A DNA stretch of 64,000 bases. Origin: Mesorhizobium sp. INR15 (GTDB lineage: Bacteria; Pseudomonadota; Alphaproteobacteria; Rhizobiales; Rhizobiaceae). Below, piece by piece: positions 8,970 to 17,654 of this stretch (positions within the stretch are counted from its first letter, which is position 1; the number at the start of each line of letters is the position of its first letter). Both the position numbers and the translations under genes were made by a program. The notes beneath the pieces were generated by a model. It did no database searches. It saw only the letters and a list, made by a program, of their open reading frames with translations, and had not been told where the DNA came from. The stretch spans positions 124,001 through 188,000 of the forward strand of contig NZ_CP045496.1 in NCBI RefSeq assembly GCF_015500075.1, written 5' to 3'.

Positions 8970-10952
8970 GTGGCAAAGACACCCAGGACGACGGTTCCAG
9001 CCAAGGCACCGGCCAAAGCTGTTTCGAAACCGGCCGCCGGCCCCGACAAGCGAAAAGCCCCGGCGACCAAGTCTGTTGCCGCCAAACCAAAAGCGCCGGC
9101 GAAGCCAGCTGCCGGAAAGACAGCCGCCACCACCAAGGCAGCCGCCAAGCCGGCTGCCAAGACCGCGACGGCCAAGGCCCAACCGGCGAAGGCGGCGCCA
9201 GTCGCAGCCAAGTCCGCCCCAAAGCCCGCGACGGCTCCGGCCAAGGCGCTGCCAAAAACACTGACAGCACTTGCCGCCGGACTGCCGGACAAGCCGTGGC
9301 TGAAAAGCTATCCGAAGAACGTTCCCGCCGAGGTCGGGACCTTGCCCTACAGTTCCATCGGCGATTTTCTCGTTGCCGCCTGCAAGCAGTATTCCGCGCA
9401 GCCCGCCTTCACCTGCATGGACAAATCCATCAGCTATGCCGAGGTCGAGCGGCAGTCGGCAGCCTTCGGCGCCTATCTGCAATCGAAGGGATTGCAAAAG
9501 GGCGCGCGCGTCGCGCTGATGATGCCCAATGTGCTGCAATATCCGGTGGCGATGATGGCGGTGCTGCGCGCCGGCTATGTCGTGGTCAACATCAACCCGC
9601 TCTACACGCCGCGCGAACTGGAGCACCAGCTCAAGGATTCCGGCGCACAAGCCATCGTCATTCTCGAGAATTTCGCCAACACGCTGCAAGCGGTGATTGC
9701 CAGGACCGCGGTCAAGCATGTCGTGGTCGCGGCGATGGGTGACATGCTCGGCGGCCTGAAAGGAACGATCGTCAACTTCGTCGTGCGCCGCGTGAAGAAG
9801 ATGGTGCCGGCCTGGGCGTTGCCCGGCCATGTCAAGTTCAATGCCGCCTTGAAGGCCGGCGCCGGCATGAGCTTCAAGCCGGTGAAGACGGCGGCCGACG
9901 ATGTCGCCTTCCTGCAATATACCGGCGGCACCACCGGCGTGTCGAAAGGCGCGACGCTGCTGCACAGCAACGTGCTGGCCAATGTCGTCCAGAACGCGCT
10001 GTGGATGGAAGACGCCTATACGATCAAGCCGAAGCCGGCGCATCCCAACTTCATCTGCGCGCTGCCGCTCTATCATATCTTCGCGCTGACGGTGAACGCG
10101 CTGATGGGCATGCAGCAAGGCGCCCGCAACGTGCTCATCCCCAACCCGCGCGACATTCCCGGCTTCGTCAAGGAACTCGGGAAGTATCCGATACATGTCT
10201 TCCCCGGCCTCAACACGCTGTTTAACGCGCTGCTCAACAATGAGGATTTCCGCAAGCTGGACTTCAAGCCGCTCGTGCTGACGCTTGGCGGCGGCATGGC
10301 GGTGCAGAAGGGCGTCGCCGAGCGCTGGAAGGCGCTGACCGGCTGTCCGGTCACCGAGGGCTACGGGCTCTCCGAAACGTCGCCGGTGGCAACGGCCAAC
10401 AAATTCAGCGCTGGCGACTTCACCGGCACGATCGGCCTGCCGCTGCCTTCGACGGAGATCGCCATTCGCGACGACGACGGCAACAATCTGCCGCTCGGCG
10501 AAGTCGGCGAAATCTGCATTAAGGGGCCGCAGGTGATGGCCGGCTACTGGAACCGGCCGGACGAGACCGCCAAGGTGATGACCAGGGACGGCTTCTTCAA
10601 GTCGGGCGATATGGGCTTCATGGACGCGCGCGGCTACACCAAGATCGTCGACCGCAAGAAGGACATGATCCTCGTCTCGGGCTTCAACGTCTATCCGAAC
10701 GAACTCGAGGAAGTCGTGGCCATGCACCCGGGCGTGCTCGAAGTGGCGGCGATCGGCGTACCGGACGAGCATTCGGGCGAGGTGCCGAAACTGTTCGTCG
10801 TCAAAAAGGACTCGGCCCTGACAGCCGAGGCGCTGACCGCTTTCTGCCGCGAGAACCTGACCGGCTACAAGCGGCCCAAATATATCGAATTCAGGACGGA
10901 ATTGCCGAAGACGCCGGTCGGCAAGATCCTGCGGCGGGCGTTGCGGGAGTGA
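8970..10952 (+). CDS. fadD: Long-chain fatty acid--CoA ligase with Ala/Lys/Pro-rich N-terminal extension
   Basis: This 660-residue AMP-forming acyl-CoA synthetase activates fatty acids for beta-oxidation or lipid synthesis. The GTG start at 8970 has GGAGG 5 bases upstream. Residues 1 to about 95 are almost only A, K, P and T in PAKA/KPAA repeats, like histone H1 tails. The catalytic part then starts at LPDKPWLKSYP. Motifs are the AMP-binding P-loop YTGGTTGVSKGA, GYGLSETSP, SGDMGFMD, the linker DRKKDMILVSGFNVYPNE and the C-terminal lysine in TPVGKILRR. The ligase core is about 565 residues, the normal FadD length. Its stop overlaps the next gene by 4 bases. The function of the basic tail is unknown; it could bind nucleic acid or anionic membrane, or simply be a disordered linker. 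Confidence 0.9.
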   Translation: MAKTPRTTVPAKAPAKAVSKPAAGPDKRKAPATKSVAAKPKAPAKPAAGKTAATTKAAAKPAAKTATAKAQPAKAAPVAAKSAPKPATAPAKALPKTLTALAAGLPDKPWLKSYPKNVPAEVGTLPYSSIGDFLVAACKQYSAQPAFTCMDKSISYAEVERQSAAFGAYLQSKGLQKGARVALMMPNVLQYPVAMMAVLRAGYVVVNINPLYTPRELEHQLKDSGAQAIVILENFANTLQAVIARTAVKHVVVAAMGDMLGGLKGTIVNFVVRRVKKMVPAWALPGHVKFNAALKAGAGMSFKPVKTAADDVAFLQYTGGTTGVSKGATLLHSNVLANVVQNALWMEDAYTIKPKPAHPNFICALPLYHIFALTVNALMGMQQGARNVLIPNPRDIPGFVKELGKYPIHVFPGLNTLFNALLNNEDFRKLDFKPLVLTLGGGMAVQKGVAERWKALTGCPVTEGYGLSETSPVATANKFSAGDFTGTIGLPLPSTEIAIRDDDGNNLPLGEVGEICIKGPQVMAGYWNRPDETAKVMTRDGFFKSGDMGFMDARGYTKIVDRKKDMILVSGFNVYPNELEEVVAMHPGVLEVAAIGVPDEHSGEVPKLFVVKKDSALTAEALTAFCRENLTGYKRPKYIEFRTELPKTPVGKILRRALRE

Positions 10953-11683
10953 CAGCAGACGATGATCGCGCCAGCGCCGTGGATGCGCATCCACGCCCCG
11001 ACGCCGTCGCGTTCATCCGGGCGAACATGCGCATCGCCCCGGTTCCGTCGATCCCCGAAATCCAGCTTTACACGGCCCATCCGGCAAGCGGCCTGAGGCG
11101 GCTTACCGAATCCCGTCCAAGCCTCGACGTTGACGCCGACGCAATCGAGTCGGACGACGAACCTGAGCCGCAGCCACCGTACTGGGCCTATCCCTGGGCC
11201 GGTGGCGCCGTGCTGGCGCGCTATATTCTGGATCAACCACAGACAGTGAAGGGCAGACGCGTGCTCGACCTCGGCGCCGGCTCCGGCCTGGTCGGCATTG
11301 CGGCGGCGAAGTCGGGCGCGCGTTCCGTCATTGCCGCCGAGATTGATCGCAATGGCGTTGCCGCGCTTGGTCTCAATGCAGCGGCAAATGGTGTCGCTTT
11401 GACGGTGATTGCAGGCGACATCACTGCCGGCATGCCGCCCGAGGTTGATATCGTCACCGCCGGCGACGTGTTTTATGCGCGGGACGTCGCCGACCGCGTC
11501 ATGCCCTTCCTCGATCGCTGCCTTGCCGCCGGCATCGAGGTGCTGATTGGCGACCCCGGCCGCGCCTATCTGCCGTATCAGCGCCTTCGCCTGCTGGCCG
11601 AATACACGGTGCCGGATTTCGGTGAGGCGAAAGACACCGCGCGGAAGCCAAGCGGCGTCTTTTCGATCGAGCCAAATCTGTAG
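10949..11683 (+). CDS. Class I SAM-dependent methyltransferase, probable ETF-beta lysine methyltransferase
   Basis: This 244-residue protein has the Rossmann methyltransferase motif I VLDLGAGSGLVGIAAAKSGA (about residues 105-124), the acidic motif II AAEID, and a DVFY tetrapeptide in AGDVFYARD. That matches the (D/E)xx(Y/F) active-site motif of the METTL20-like lysine methyltransferases. The preceding PPYWAYPWAGG segment is also typical. Bacterial members methylate lysines of the electron transfer flavoprotein beta subunit. The GTG start overlaps the fadD stop by 4 bases (GTGA), so it is translationally coupled to the ligase. ETF takes electrons from acyl-CoA dehydrogenases, so the pairing makes sense. 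The substrate itself is inferred, and a ribosomal protein or small molecule is the alternative. Confidence 0.7.
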   Translation: MTADDDRASAVDAHPRPDAVAFIRANMRIAPVPSIPEIQLYTAHPASGLRRLTESRPSLDVDADAIESDDEPEPQPPYWAYPWAGGAVLARYILDQPQTVKGRRVLDLGAGSGLVGIAAAKSGARSVIAAEIDRNGVAALGLNAAANGVALTVIAGDITAGMPPEVDIVTAGDVFYARDVADRVMPFLDRCLAAGIEVLIGDPGRAYLPYQRLRLLAEYTVPDFGEAKDTARKPSGVFSIEPNL

Positions 11684-11689
11684 CGATGA

Positions 11690-11726
11690 GGCGAGCAACG
11701 ACATTGCTCGCCTGATCAGCTGATCA
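11690..11726. terminator. Hairpin and palindrome between convergent genes
   Basis: A perfect 9-bp stem (GGCGAGCAA, 11690-11698, with TTGCTCGCC, 11704-11712) with a 5-base loop is followed at once by a perfect 14-bp palindrome TGATCAGCTGATCA (11713-11726). The palindrome includes the stop codon of the leftward HAD gene. Lying between convergent genes, the hairpin may end transcription from the left side. There is no strong T run. Confidence 0.45.
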
Positions 11727-12455
11727 GATTGTCTCCTTGACCTTCGCCGAAAGAAAGTCTGGCAGATCGGCAACTGAATCCAGAACGACGTCGGCGATCT
11801 GCGACAGCGACTCGCGCGTTCCGGTGCCGGAGAGCACGCCCACTGCCAGGCCGCAGCCGCCGGCCCGCGCCATTTCAAGATCATGGCGGTTGTCGCCAAC
11901 CATGGCGATCGCCGACGGCTTCAAGCCGGTGAGATCGCAGAAGGCCAGGATCGTATCGGGCGCGGGTTTGGGATTGGCGACGGCGTCGTAGCCGTAAGCA
12001 GCGTCGAACAGTTGGGCGACACCCAACGTGGCCAATGTCTTTTCCGCACCGCTGGTGGAATCGTTGGTTGCAACGCCCAGCCGATAGGATTTCCTGTGCA
12101 GGACACCGAGCGTCTCGATGATGCCGGGCAATGCCACCGCCATCTTCGACCCTTGCACCGCCGTGATGTCGTTGAAGCGGGCGACGGCCAGCATCTGGTC
12201 TTCGTTGGACAGCCGCGGAAACCACAACTCGACAACGTCGAGATTGGTGCCGGAGGCAAAGATCGAGTCCGGCTTGAAACTCTTGCTAGCAAAGTCGAAA
12301 CCTGCCGCCGCGAGCAATCTGTCGGCCTTCCAGCGGTCGCCATCCGCTGCATCCATGGCCATGAAATCGGCCACGCCGAGCCATGTCGCGTTGAAGTCGA
12401 CAAGTGTCCCGTCCTTGTCGAACAATATTCCCTTAATTTCTGACAAACTGCTCAC
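11724..12455 (-). CDS. HAD-superfamily hydrolase, phosphoglycolate phosphatase-like
   Basis: This 243-residue haloacid-dehalogenase-type phosphatase has catalytic motif I DKDGT (LFDKDGTLVDF, near residue 14), a helical cap, motif II T in VATNDST, a lysine in NPKPAPDTI and motif III MVGDNRHDLEMA. This arrangement is that of the Gph/PgmB subfamily. The GTG start at 12455 overlaps the pgi stop by 4 bases (GTGA), so the gene is read with pgi. A TTG four codons in is a weaker alternative. Which sugar phosphate or phosphoglycolate it hydrolyses cannot be told. Coupling to pgi suggests a housekeeping role against a toxic sugar-phosphate by-product, but that is inference. Confidence 0.85.
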   Translation of the reverse strand: MSSLSEIKGILFDKDGTLVDFNATWLGVADFMAMDAADGDRWKADRLLAAAGFDFASKSFKPDSIFASGTNLDVVELWFPRLSNEDQMLAVARFNDITAVQGSKMAVALPGIIETLGVLHRKSYRLGVATNDSTSGAEKTLATLGVAQLFDAAYGYDAVANPKPAPDTILAFCDLTGLKPSAIAMVGDNRHDLEMARAGGCGLAVGVLSGTGTRESLSQIADVVLDSVADLPDFLSAKVKETI

Positions 12456-14095
12456 TCCGATCCACGCAAGTGGTGGATGTATCCCACCAGACCGGCGGTC
12501 GAGGCGTCCCGCTTTGCGGCACTCTCCTTGCCTTCCACGACAGGCAGCAGGCCGGTCGCCAACTCCTTGCCAAGCTCGACACCCCACTGGTCGAAGGAGT
12601 TGATGTTGAACAGCGTGCCCTCGACGAAGACGCGGTGCTCGTAGAGCGCGATCACGCGGCCGAACGTGCGCGGATCGAGCTTCCTGTAGAGGATCGTCAA
12701 CGATGGCCGGTTGCCAGAGAAGACGCGGTGCGGGGCGATCTTGTCGACCTCGGCCGGCTTCATGCCCTTGGCCAGCATCTGCGCGCGCGCTTCCTCCAGC
12801 GTGCGGCCCTTCATCAGGGCCTCCGACTGCGCCAGGCAATTGGCCAGCAGCAGATCGTGCTGATGCTTCAGATCCGGCTCATGGCCGACGGCTGCGGCAA
12901 TGAACTCGACCGGGATGAAATCCGTGCCCTGGTGCAGCAGTTGGAAGAAGGCGTGCTGGCCGTTGGTGCCGGGCTCGCCCCAGACCAGCGGTCCGGTCGG
13001 CGTCATTACCGCTCCGCCCTCCAGGGTGACGCTCTTGCCGTTCGATTCCATATCGAGCTGCTGCAGATAGGCGGGCAGCCGCGACAGACGCTGGTCGTAA
13101 GGAATGACCGCGCGAGCCGGGTATTTGCAGATTACCCGGTGCCACCAGCCGACCAGCCCCAGCAGCGCCGGCAGGTTGCTGGCCAGCGGCGCGGTGCGGA
13201 AATGCTCGTCCATCTCGTGCGCGCCATTGAGAAAGGCGCGGAAGTTCTTCGGACCGATGGCGATCATCACCGGAAGGCCGATGGCGCCCCAGAGCGAGTA
13301 GCGGCCGCCGACCCAGTCCCAGAAGCCAAAGACGCGATCGGCTTCGATGCCGAATTTCGCCACCAGATCGAGCGCCGTCGAAACGGCGGCGAAATGCTTG
13401 CCGACCGCTTCCTTGCCGAGCGCCTTCTGCACCCATTTGCGCGCCGTCTCGGCATTGGTCATCGTCTCGACGGTGGTGAAGGTCTTCGACGCGACGATGA
13501 ACAGCGTCGTCTCGGCCGACAGGTCCTTCAGCGTGTCATGGATATGGGCGCCGTCGATGTTCGAGACATAATGCGCGCGCGGTCCGTCATGGTAGGGCGC
13601 CAGCGCCAGCGTCGCCATGGCCGGCCCAAGGTCGGAGCCGCCAATACCGATGTTGACGATGTCGGTGATCTTCTTGCCGGTGGCGCCTGTCGCCTTGCCC
13701 GAGCGCACCGCGTCGGCGAAGACGCCCATGGCATCGAGCACGGCGATCACGTCCGCCTTCACGTCCTGGCCGTCGACCGTGACGCCCTTGCCGGTCAGAT
13801 TGCGCAGCGCGGTGTGCAGCACGGCGCGGTCTTCGGTGATGTTGATCTTCTTGCCTGAAAACATCGCGGCGCGGCGGCCGTCCAGGTCGGCGGCCTCGGC
13901 CAGCTTTTCAAGAAGATTCATGGTCTGTGCGTCGACGGCACATTTCGACCAGTCGAGCAAAAGGTCGTCGTCGATGGCCGAGAATTTCTCGAACCTTTGC
14001 GGATCGGCGGCGAAGGCCTCCCGCATGGTACCGGAGGCAGCCGCGCGATGCTCACGCAAGGCGGCAAGTTGTTTCTGGAAGGAAGATTGATCCAC
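12452..14095 (-). CDS. pgi: Glucose-6-phosphate isomerase
   Basis: This 547-residue cytoplasmic enzyme interconverts glucose 6-phosphate and fructose 6-phosphate. Signature segments are NIGIGGSDLGPAM (about residue 150), VASKTFTTVETM, WVGGRYSLWGAIGLP and the catalytic-loop GEPGTNGQHAFFQLLHQGT. The length matches the roughly 549-residue bacterial type. The GTG start at 14095 (VDQSSFQKQLAAL) follows AGGAG by 10 bases; the longer frame to 14239 has no family-like sequence. The HAD phosphatase is coupled downstream. Upstream, a 280-base divergent gap leads to the MocR gene, where no clear operator was seen. Confidence 0.96.
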   Translation of the reverse strand: MDQSSFQKQLAALREHRAAASGTMREAFAADPQRFEKFSAIDDDLLLDWSKCAVDAQTMNLLEKLAEAADLDGRRAAMFSGKKINITEDRAVLHTALRNLTGKGVTVDGQDVKADVIAVLDAMGVFADAVRSGKATGATGKKITDIVNIGIGGSDLGPAMATLALAPYHDGPRAHYVSNIDGAHIHDTLKDLSAETTLFIVASKTFTTVETMTNAETARKWVQKALGKEAVGKHFAAVSTALDLVAKFGIEADRVFGFWDWVGGRYSLWGAIGLPVMIAIGPKNFRAFLNGAHEMDEHFRTAPLASNLPALLGLVGWWHRVICKYPARAVIPYDQRLSRLPAYLQQLDMESNGKSVTLEGGAVMTPTGPLVWGEPGTNGQHAFFQLLHQGTDFIPVEFIAAAVGHEPDLKHQHDLLLANCLAQSEALMKGRTLEEARAQMLAKGMKPAEVDKIAPHRVFSGNRPSLTILYRKLDPRTFGRVIALYEHRVFVEGTLFNINSFDQWGVELGKELATGLLPVVEGKESAAKRDASTAGLVGYIHHLRGSE

Positions 14096-14375
14096 TGGCG
14101 GGGGACTCCTGGGGCTTTTCGGCGGCACCATAACAGACCGCATGTTTCCGGCACGTGTCGTCGCGGCAAAACTATTGAGCCGAATTCCATCCGGTTCAAT
14201 ACGCCGGGATGACGCATGACGTAACGCAGGGGCGGACAACGCTGCGCGTCGCGCGATGGATCACTGGCATAAATCCCAGCGATCAGAAAAATTGATTGGC
14301 GCAACACCTTGTGCCACCGTTACATTCGACTGGTCCAGCCAAACGAAAAAGGCTGGCCATCGAGGAACATTTCCC

Positions 14376-15869
14376 ATGCCACAGCGAAACGACACGGCCA
14401 TATGGTCCGGCCTGTTCCGGATTTCGGCCGAATCCGGCCAGACCTTGCAGGCGCAGATCCGCCAGGCGATCGTAGCGGCCATTCTCGACCGGCAGATCGC
14501 CGCTTCGATGCCACTGCCTTCTTGCCGGATTCTGGCTGAAAAACTCGGCGTGGCGCGTGGCACGGTTGTGCTGGCATTCCAGCAGCTTGTCGACCAGGGC
14601 TTCCTGGTGGCGCGCGAACGGCGTGGCCATTTCGTCAATCCGGACGTGCTGGCGACACCGGCAAAACCGCACCAGAAGGCGCCCGACCAGGCCAATGAGA
14701 TTGACTGGAAGGCGCGCCGCCAGATCGCCGCCAGCGACATGCCGCCGCCGGCCAAGCACGAGAACTGGATCAAGTCGTCCTACCCGTTCGTCTACGGCCA
14801 GTTCGACCCGGCGCTGTTTCCGACGGCTGAATGGCGCGAGTGCAACCGCATGGCGCTTGCCGTGCTCGAAATCCGCAACTGGGCGTCCGACATGGTCGAC
14901 CGCGACGATCCGCTGCTGATCGAACAGATCCAGGCAAGGCTTTTGCCGCGGCGCGGCATCTTCGCCAATCCAGATGAGATCATCGTCACGCTGGGCGCCC
15001 AGAACGCGCTCTACATGCTGGCGACGCTGCTGATGACCAAGGGGTCCAAGGTGGCGATGGAGGACCCCGGCTATCCGGATGCCCGTTCGATTTTCCGGCT
15101 CGCCGGCGCCGAGATCGAGCCGGTTCCGGTCGACCAGTCCGGCATCGTAACCAGTTCTATTCCCAATGATTCCGGCTTTGTCTTCGTCACGCCGAGCCAC
15201 CATTGCCCGACCATGGTGCCGCTGTCGGCGGAGCGCCGCCAGGATCTTCTGTCGCGCGCCAACCGCTACAACCAGATCATCATCGAGGATGGCTATGACA
15301 GCCAGCTTCTCGATGAGGCACCGCAGCAGGCGTTGAAGAGCCTCGACCGTTCCGGCCGGGTCGTCTATGTCGGCTCGATGTCGAAGACGCTGGCTCCCGG
15401 CCTGCGGCTTGGCTACATCGTCGCCTCCGCTGGACTAATCTCCGAACTCAGGGCGCTGCGCCGCTTCATGCTGCGTCACCCGCCGGCCAACAACCAGCGC
15501 GCCGTTGCCCTGTTCCTGTCGCTTGGCCATCACGAAGCGCTGGTGCGGCGGCTGTCGACGGCCTTCGATGAAAGGCGCAAGCGTCTGGTCCATGCGATTT
15601 CGGCATTCCTGCCCGAATGGCGTTCGACCGACTCGGCCGGCGGCACGTCGCTCTGGCTCGAAGGACCGCGCGGCACCGACTCACGCGGGCTGGCCGAGGC
15701 AGCCGCCTCGCGCAGCGTCATCATCGAACCTGGCGACCGTTTCTTCGATCGAACTGAAAAGCCTTCACGTTTCATGCGCCTGGGCATCTCCTCGATTGCC
15801 CTGCAGCACATCGAACCAGGCATCCGTGAGCTGGCCACCGCCGCCGGACGCAGGCCCGCTGCCGCCTGA
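14376..15869 (+). CDS. MocR/PdxR-type transcriptional regulator (GntR head, aminotransferase-like body)
   Basis: This 497-residue regulator has an N-terminal winged-helix domain (about residues 15-85, with LAEKLGVARGTVVLAFQQL as the recognition region and VARERRGHFV as the wing) joined to a fold-type-I aminotransferase domain. The PLP lysine is K337 in GSMSKTLAPGLRLGY, so PLP binding is expected. ATG 14376 was preferred because GAGG lies about 10 bases upstream; the frame extending to 14256 has no family features. MocR proteins usually control a neighbouring gene in PLP, taurine, GABA or amino acid metabolism. Here the next gene in the same direction is an MttB-type methyltransferase, the likeliest target. 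A terminator follows, so mttB probably has its own promoter. Confidence 0.88.
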   Translation: MPQRNDTAIWSGLFRISAESGQTLQAQIRQAIVAAILDRQIAASMPLPSCRILAEKLGVARGTVVLAFQQLVDQGFLVARERRGHFVNPDVLATPAKPHQKAPDQANEIDWKARRQIAASDMPPPAKHENWIKSSYPFVYGQFDPALFPTAEWRECNRMALAVLEIRNWASDMVDRDDPLLIEQIQARLLPRRGIFANPDEIIVTLGAQNALYMLATLLMTKGSKVAMEDPGYPDARSIFRLAGAEIEPVPVDQSGIVTSSIPNDSGFVFVTPSHHCPTMVPLSAERRQDLLSRANRYNQIIIEDGYDSQLLDEAPQQALKSLDRSGRVVYVGSMSKTLAPGLRLGYIVASAGLISELRALRRFMLRHPPANNQRAVALFLSLGHHEALVRRLSTAFDERRKRLVHAISAFLPEWRSTDSAGGTSLWLEGPRGTDSRGLAEAAASRSVIIEPGDRFFDRTEKPSRFMRLGISSIALQHIEPGIRELATAAGRRPAAA

Positions 15870-15875
15870 TCTCCT

Positions 15876-15905
15876 GACCGGAGCCGCCCAAAACCGGCTC
15901 TGGTC
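15876..15905 (+). terminator. Terminator after the MocR regulator gene
   Basis: GACC-G-GAGCCG (15876-15886) pairs with CGGCTC-T-GGTC (15895-15905) as an 11-bp stem with one G-U pair around a CCCAAAAC loop. CTTTA follows. It begins 7 bases after the MocR stop, as expected for a Rho-independent terminator. The remaining roughly 145 bases to mttB would then hold the mttB promoter, but I could not fix one. Confidence 0.6.
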
Positions 15906-16050
15906 CTTTAGCCCTCTGGCATATGCAACCGGACTGGCTGGCTCATAGGCTGTGCCAATGCTGGCGGCATAGTCGGGGCATAAAGGGGAAGAAGCAGCCG
16001 ATGGTGGACCAACCGCCGCGCTCTGCTTCTCAGAAAGGTGGAGTGCATCC

Positions 16051-17637
16051 ATGTCAGTGGTTGAGAAGCAGGAAGTGTCGGCGGACCAACGTTCGAGACG
16101 CTCCGGCGGGCGCGAAGCGCGCCGCGCCATGCGGGCAGCGCCGCTGGCCGACGACATTAGGCCAGTGCGAGCCGGCCTTGAAGGCGGCAGCTACGGGCCA
16201 CTCAGCGAAAATGACCGCGAGCGCATCCACGAGGCGGTGCTGACGCTGCTGGAAACAGTTGGCTTCGCCAATGCCATCCCGTCCTGTATCGAAGCCCTGA
16301 CCAAGGCCGGCGCCAGCTACAGCGATGACGGACGCCTCCGTTTCCCCCGCGCGCTGGTCCTTGACACGATCAAGAAGGCCGCGCGGCATTTCACCCTGCA
16401 CGGCCAGGACCCCAAGCACGACATGGTGATCCAGGGCAAACGCGTGCATTACGGCACCGCCGGTGCCGCCGTGCATCTGGTCGATGTCGAAAAGCGCGAG
16501 TACCGCGAGTCGCTGCTGCAGGATATCTATGACGCAGCGCGTATCGTCGATGGCCTCGACAACATTCATTTCTTCCAGCGGCCGATGGTGCCGCGCGACA
16601 TTCCCGATCCGCTCGATATGGATTTCAACACGCTCTATGCCTGTGTCATGGGCACGTCGAAACATGTCGGCACGTCCTTCACCGTGCGCGAGAACGTGCA
16701 GCCGGCGCTTGAAATGCTCTACGCGATCGCTGGCGGCGAGGAGAATTTCCGCGCCCGGCCGTTCGTCTCCAACTCCAACTGCTTCGTCGTGCCGCCGATG
16801 AAATTCGCCGAGGATGCCTGCGGCGTTCTCGAAGCCTGCGTCGAAGGCGGCATCCCGATCCTGCTGCTGTCAGCTGGACAGGCGGGCGCGACGGCTCCGG
16901 CGGCGATTGCCGGCGCGGTAGTGCAAGCGGTGGCCGAGGTGCTGGTCGGCCTCATCTATGTCAACGCCATCAAGCCGGGGCATCCGGCGATCTTCGGCAC
17001 ATGGCCTTTCGTATCGGACTTGCGCACCGGCGCCATGTCGGGCGGCTCGGCCGAACAGGCGGTGCTGACCGCGGCCTGCGCCCAGATGGCGCAGTTCTAC
17101 GATTTGCCGGGCGGCTCGGCCGCCGGCATGACGGATTCGAAACTGCCCGATATCCAGTCCGGTTATGAAAAGGGCATCACCAATGTGATGGCGGGCCTTG
17201 CCGGCCTCAACCTCGTCTATGAATCAGCCGGCATGCATGCCTCGCTGCTCGGCTTCTGCCTCGAAAGCCTGATTATCGACAACGACATGCTCGGCCATTG
17301 CCTTCGCTGCGTGCGCGGCATTGAGGTGACTGACGAATCGTTGTCGCTCGACACCATCGCCGATGTCTGCCTGAAGGGTCCAGGCCACTATCTCGGCAAC
17401 GAGCAGACCTTGCGGCTGATGCAGACCGAATATTTCTATCCTGCCGTCGGCGACCGTTTTTCACCGAAGGAATGGAACGAGAAGGGCCGGCCCGACATCC
17501 TGCAACGGGCGATCATCGAGAAGAAGCGCATTCTGGCCGAGCGCTTTCCGCGCCACGTACCAAAGCTGCTCGACGACAAACTGCGCGCCCGATTCGGCAA
17601 TCTGATCCACCTGCCGCGCAGCGGCATGGGTGGTTAG
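16051..17637 (+). CDS. Trimethylamine methyltransferase family protein (MttB superfamily, non-pyrrolysine)
   Basis: This 528-residue protein of the MttB (COG5598) superfamily is predicted to adopt a TIM barrel that transfers a methyl group from a quaternary or tertiary amine to a corrinoid protein. Family segments include GGSAEQAVLTAACAQMAQFYD, GGSAAGMTDSKLPD and a C-terminal QTEYFYP. There is no in-frame amber codon, so it is a pyrrolysine-free member like the glycine-betaine, proline-betaine and carnitine demethylases of anaerobes. The ATG at 16051 has GGTGGAG 7 bases upstream. No corrinoid-protein gene is in the window, which leaves the methyl acceptor open. The MocR gene just upstream is the probable regulator. 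The substrate is unknown; a betaine is the best guess. Confidence 0.85.
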   Translation: MSVVEKQEVSADQRSRRSGGREARRAMRAAPLADDIRPVRAGLEGGSYGPLSENDRERIHEAVLTLLETVGFANAIPSCIEALTKAGASYSDDGRLRFPRALVLDTIKKAARHFTLHGQDPKHDMVIQGKRVHYGTAGAAVHLVDVEKREYRESLLQDIYDAARIVDGLDNIHFFQRPMVPRDIPDPLDMDFNTLYACVMGTSKHVGTSFTVRENVQPALEMLYAIAGGEENFRARPFVSNSNCFVVPPMKFAEDACGVLEACVEGGIPILLLSAGQAGATAPAAIAGAVVQAVAEVLVGLIYVNAIKPGHPAIFGTWPFVSDLRTGAMSGGSAEQAVLTAACAQMAQFYDLPGGSAAGMTDSKLPDIQSGYEKGITNVMAGLAGLNLVYESAGMHASLLGFCLESLIIDNDMLGHCLRCVRGIEVTDESLSLDTIADVCLKGPGHYLGNEQTLRLMQTEYFYPAVGDRFSPKEWNEKGRPDILQRAIIEKKRILAERFPRHVPKLLDDKLRARFGNLIHLPRSGMGG

Positions 17638-17654
17638 GAGCGGGTCGGATCACC

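Noticed and set aside
8913..10994. A 693-codon open frame opposite the acyl-CoA ligase
   Set aside because: Rich in repeated GR and LG, no start signal, and the plus-strand ligase is unambiguous.
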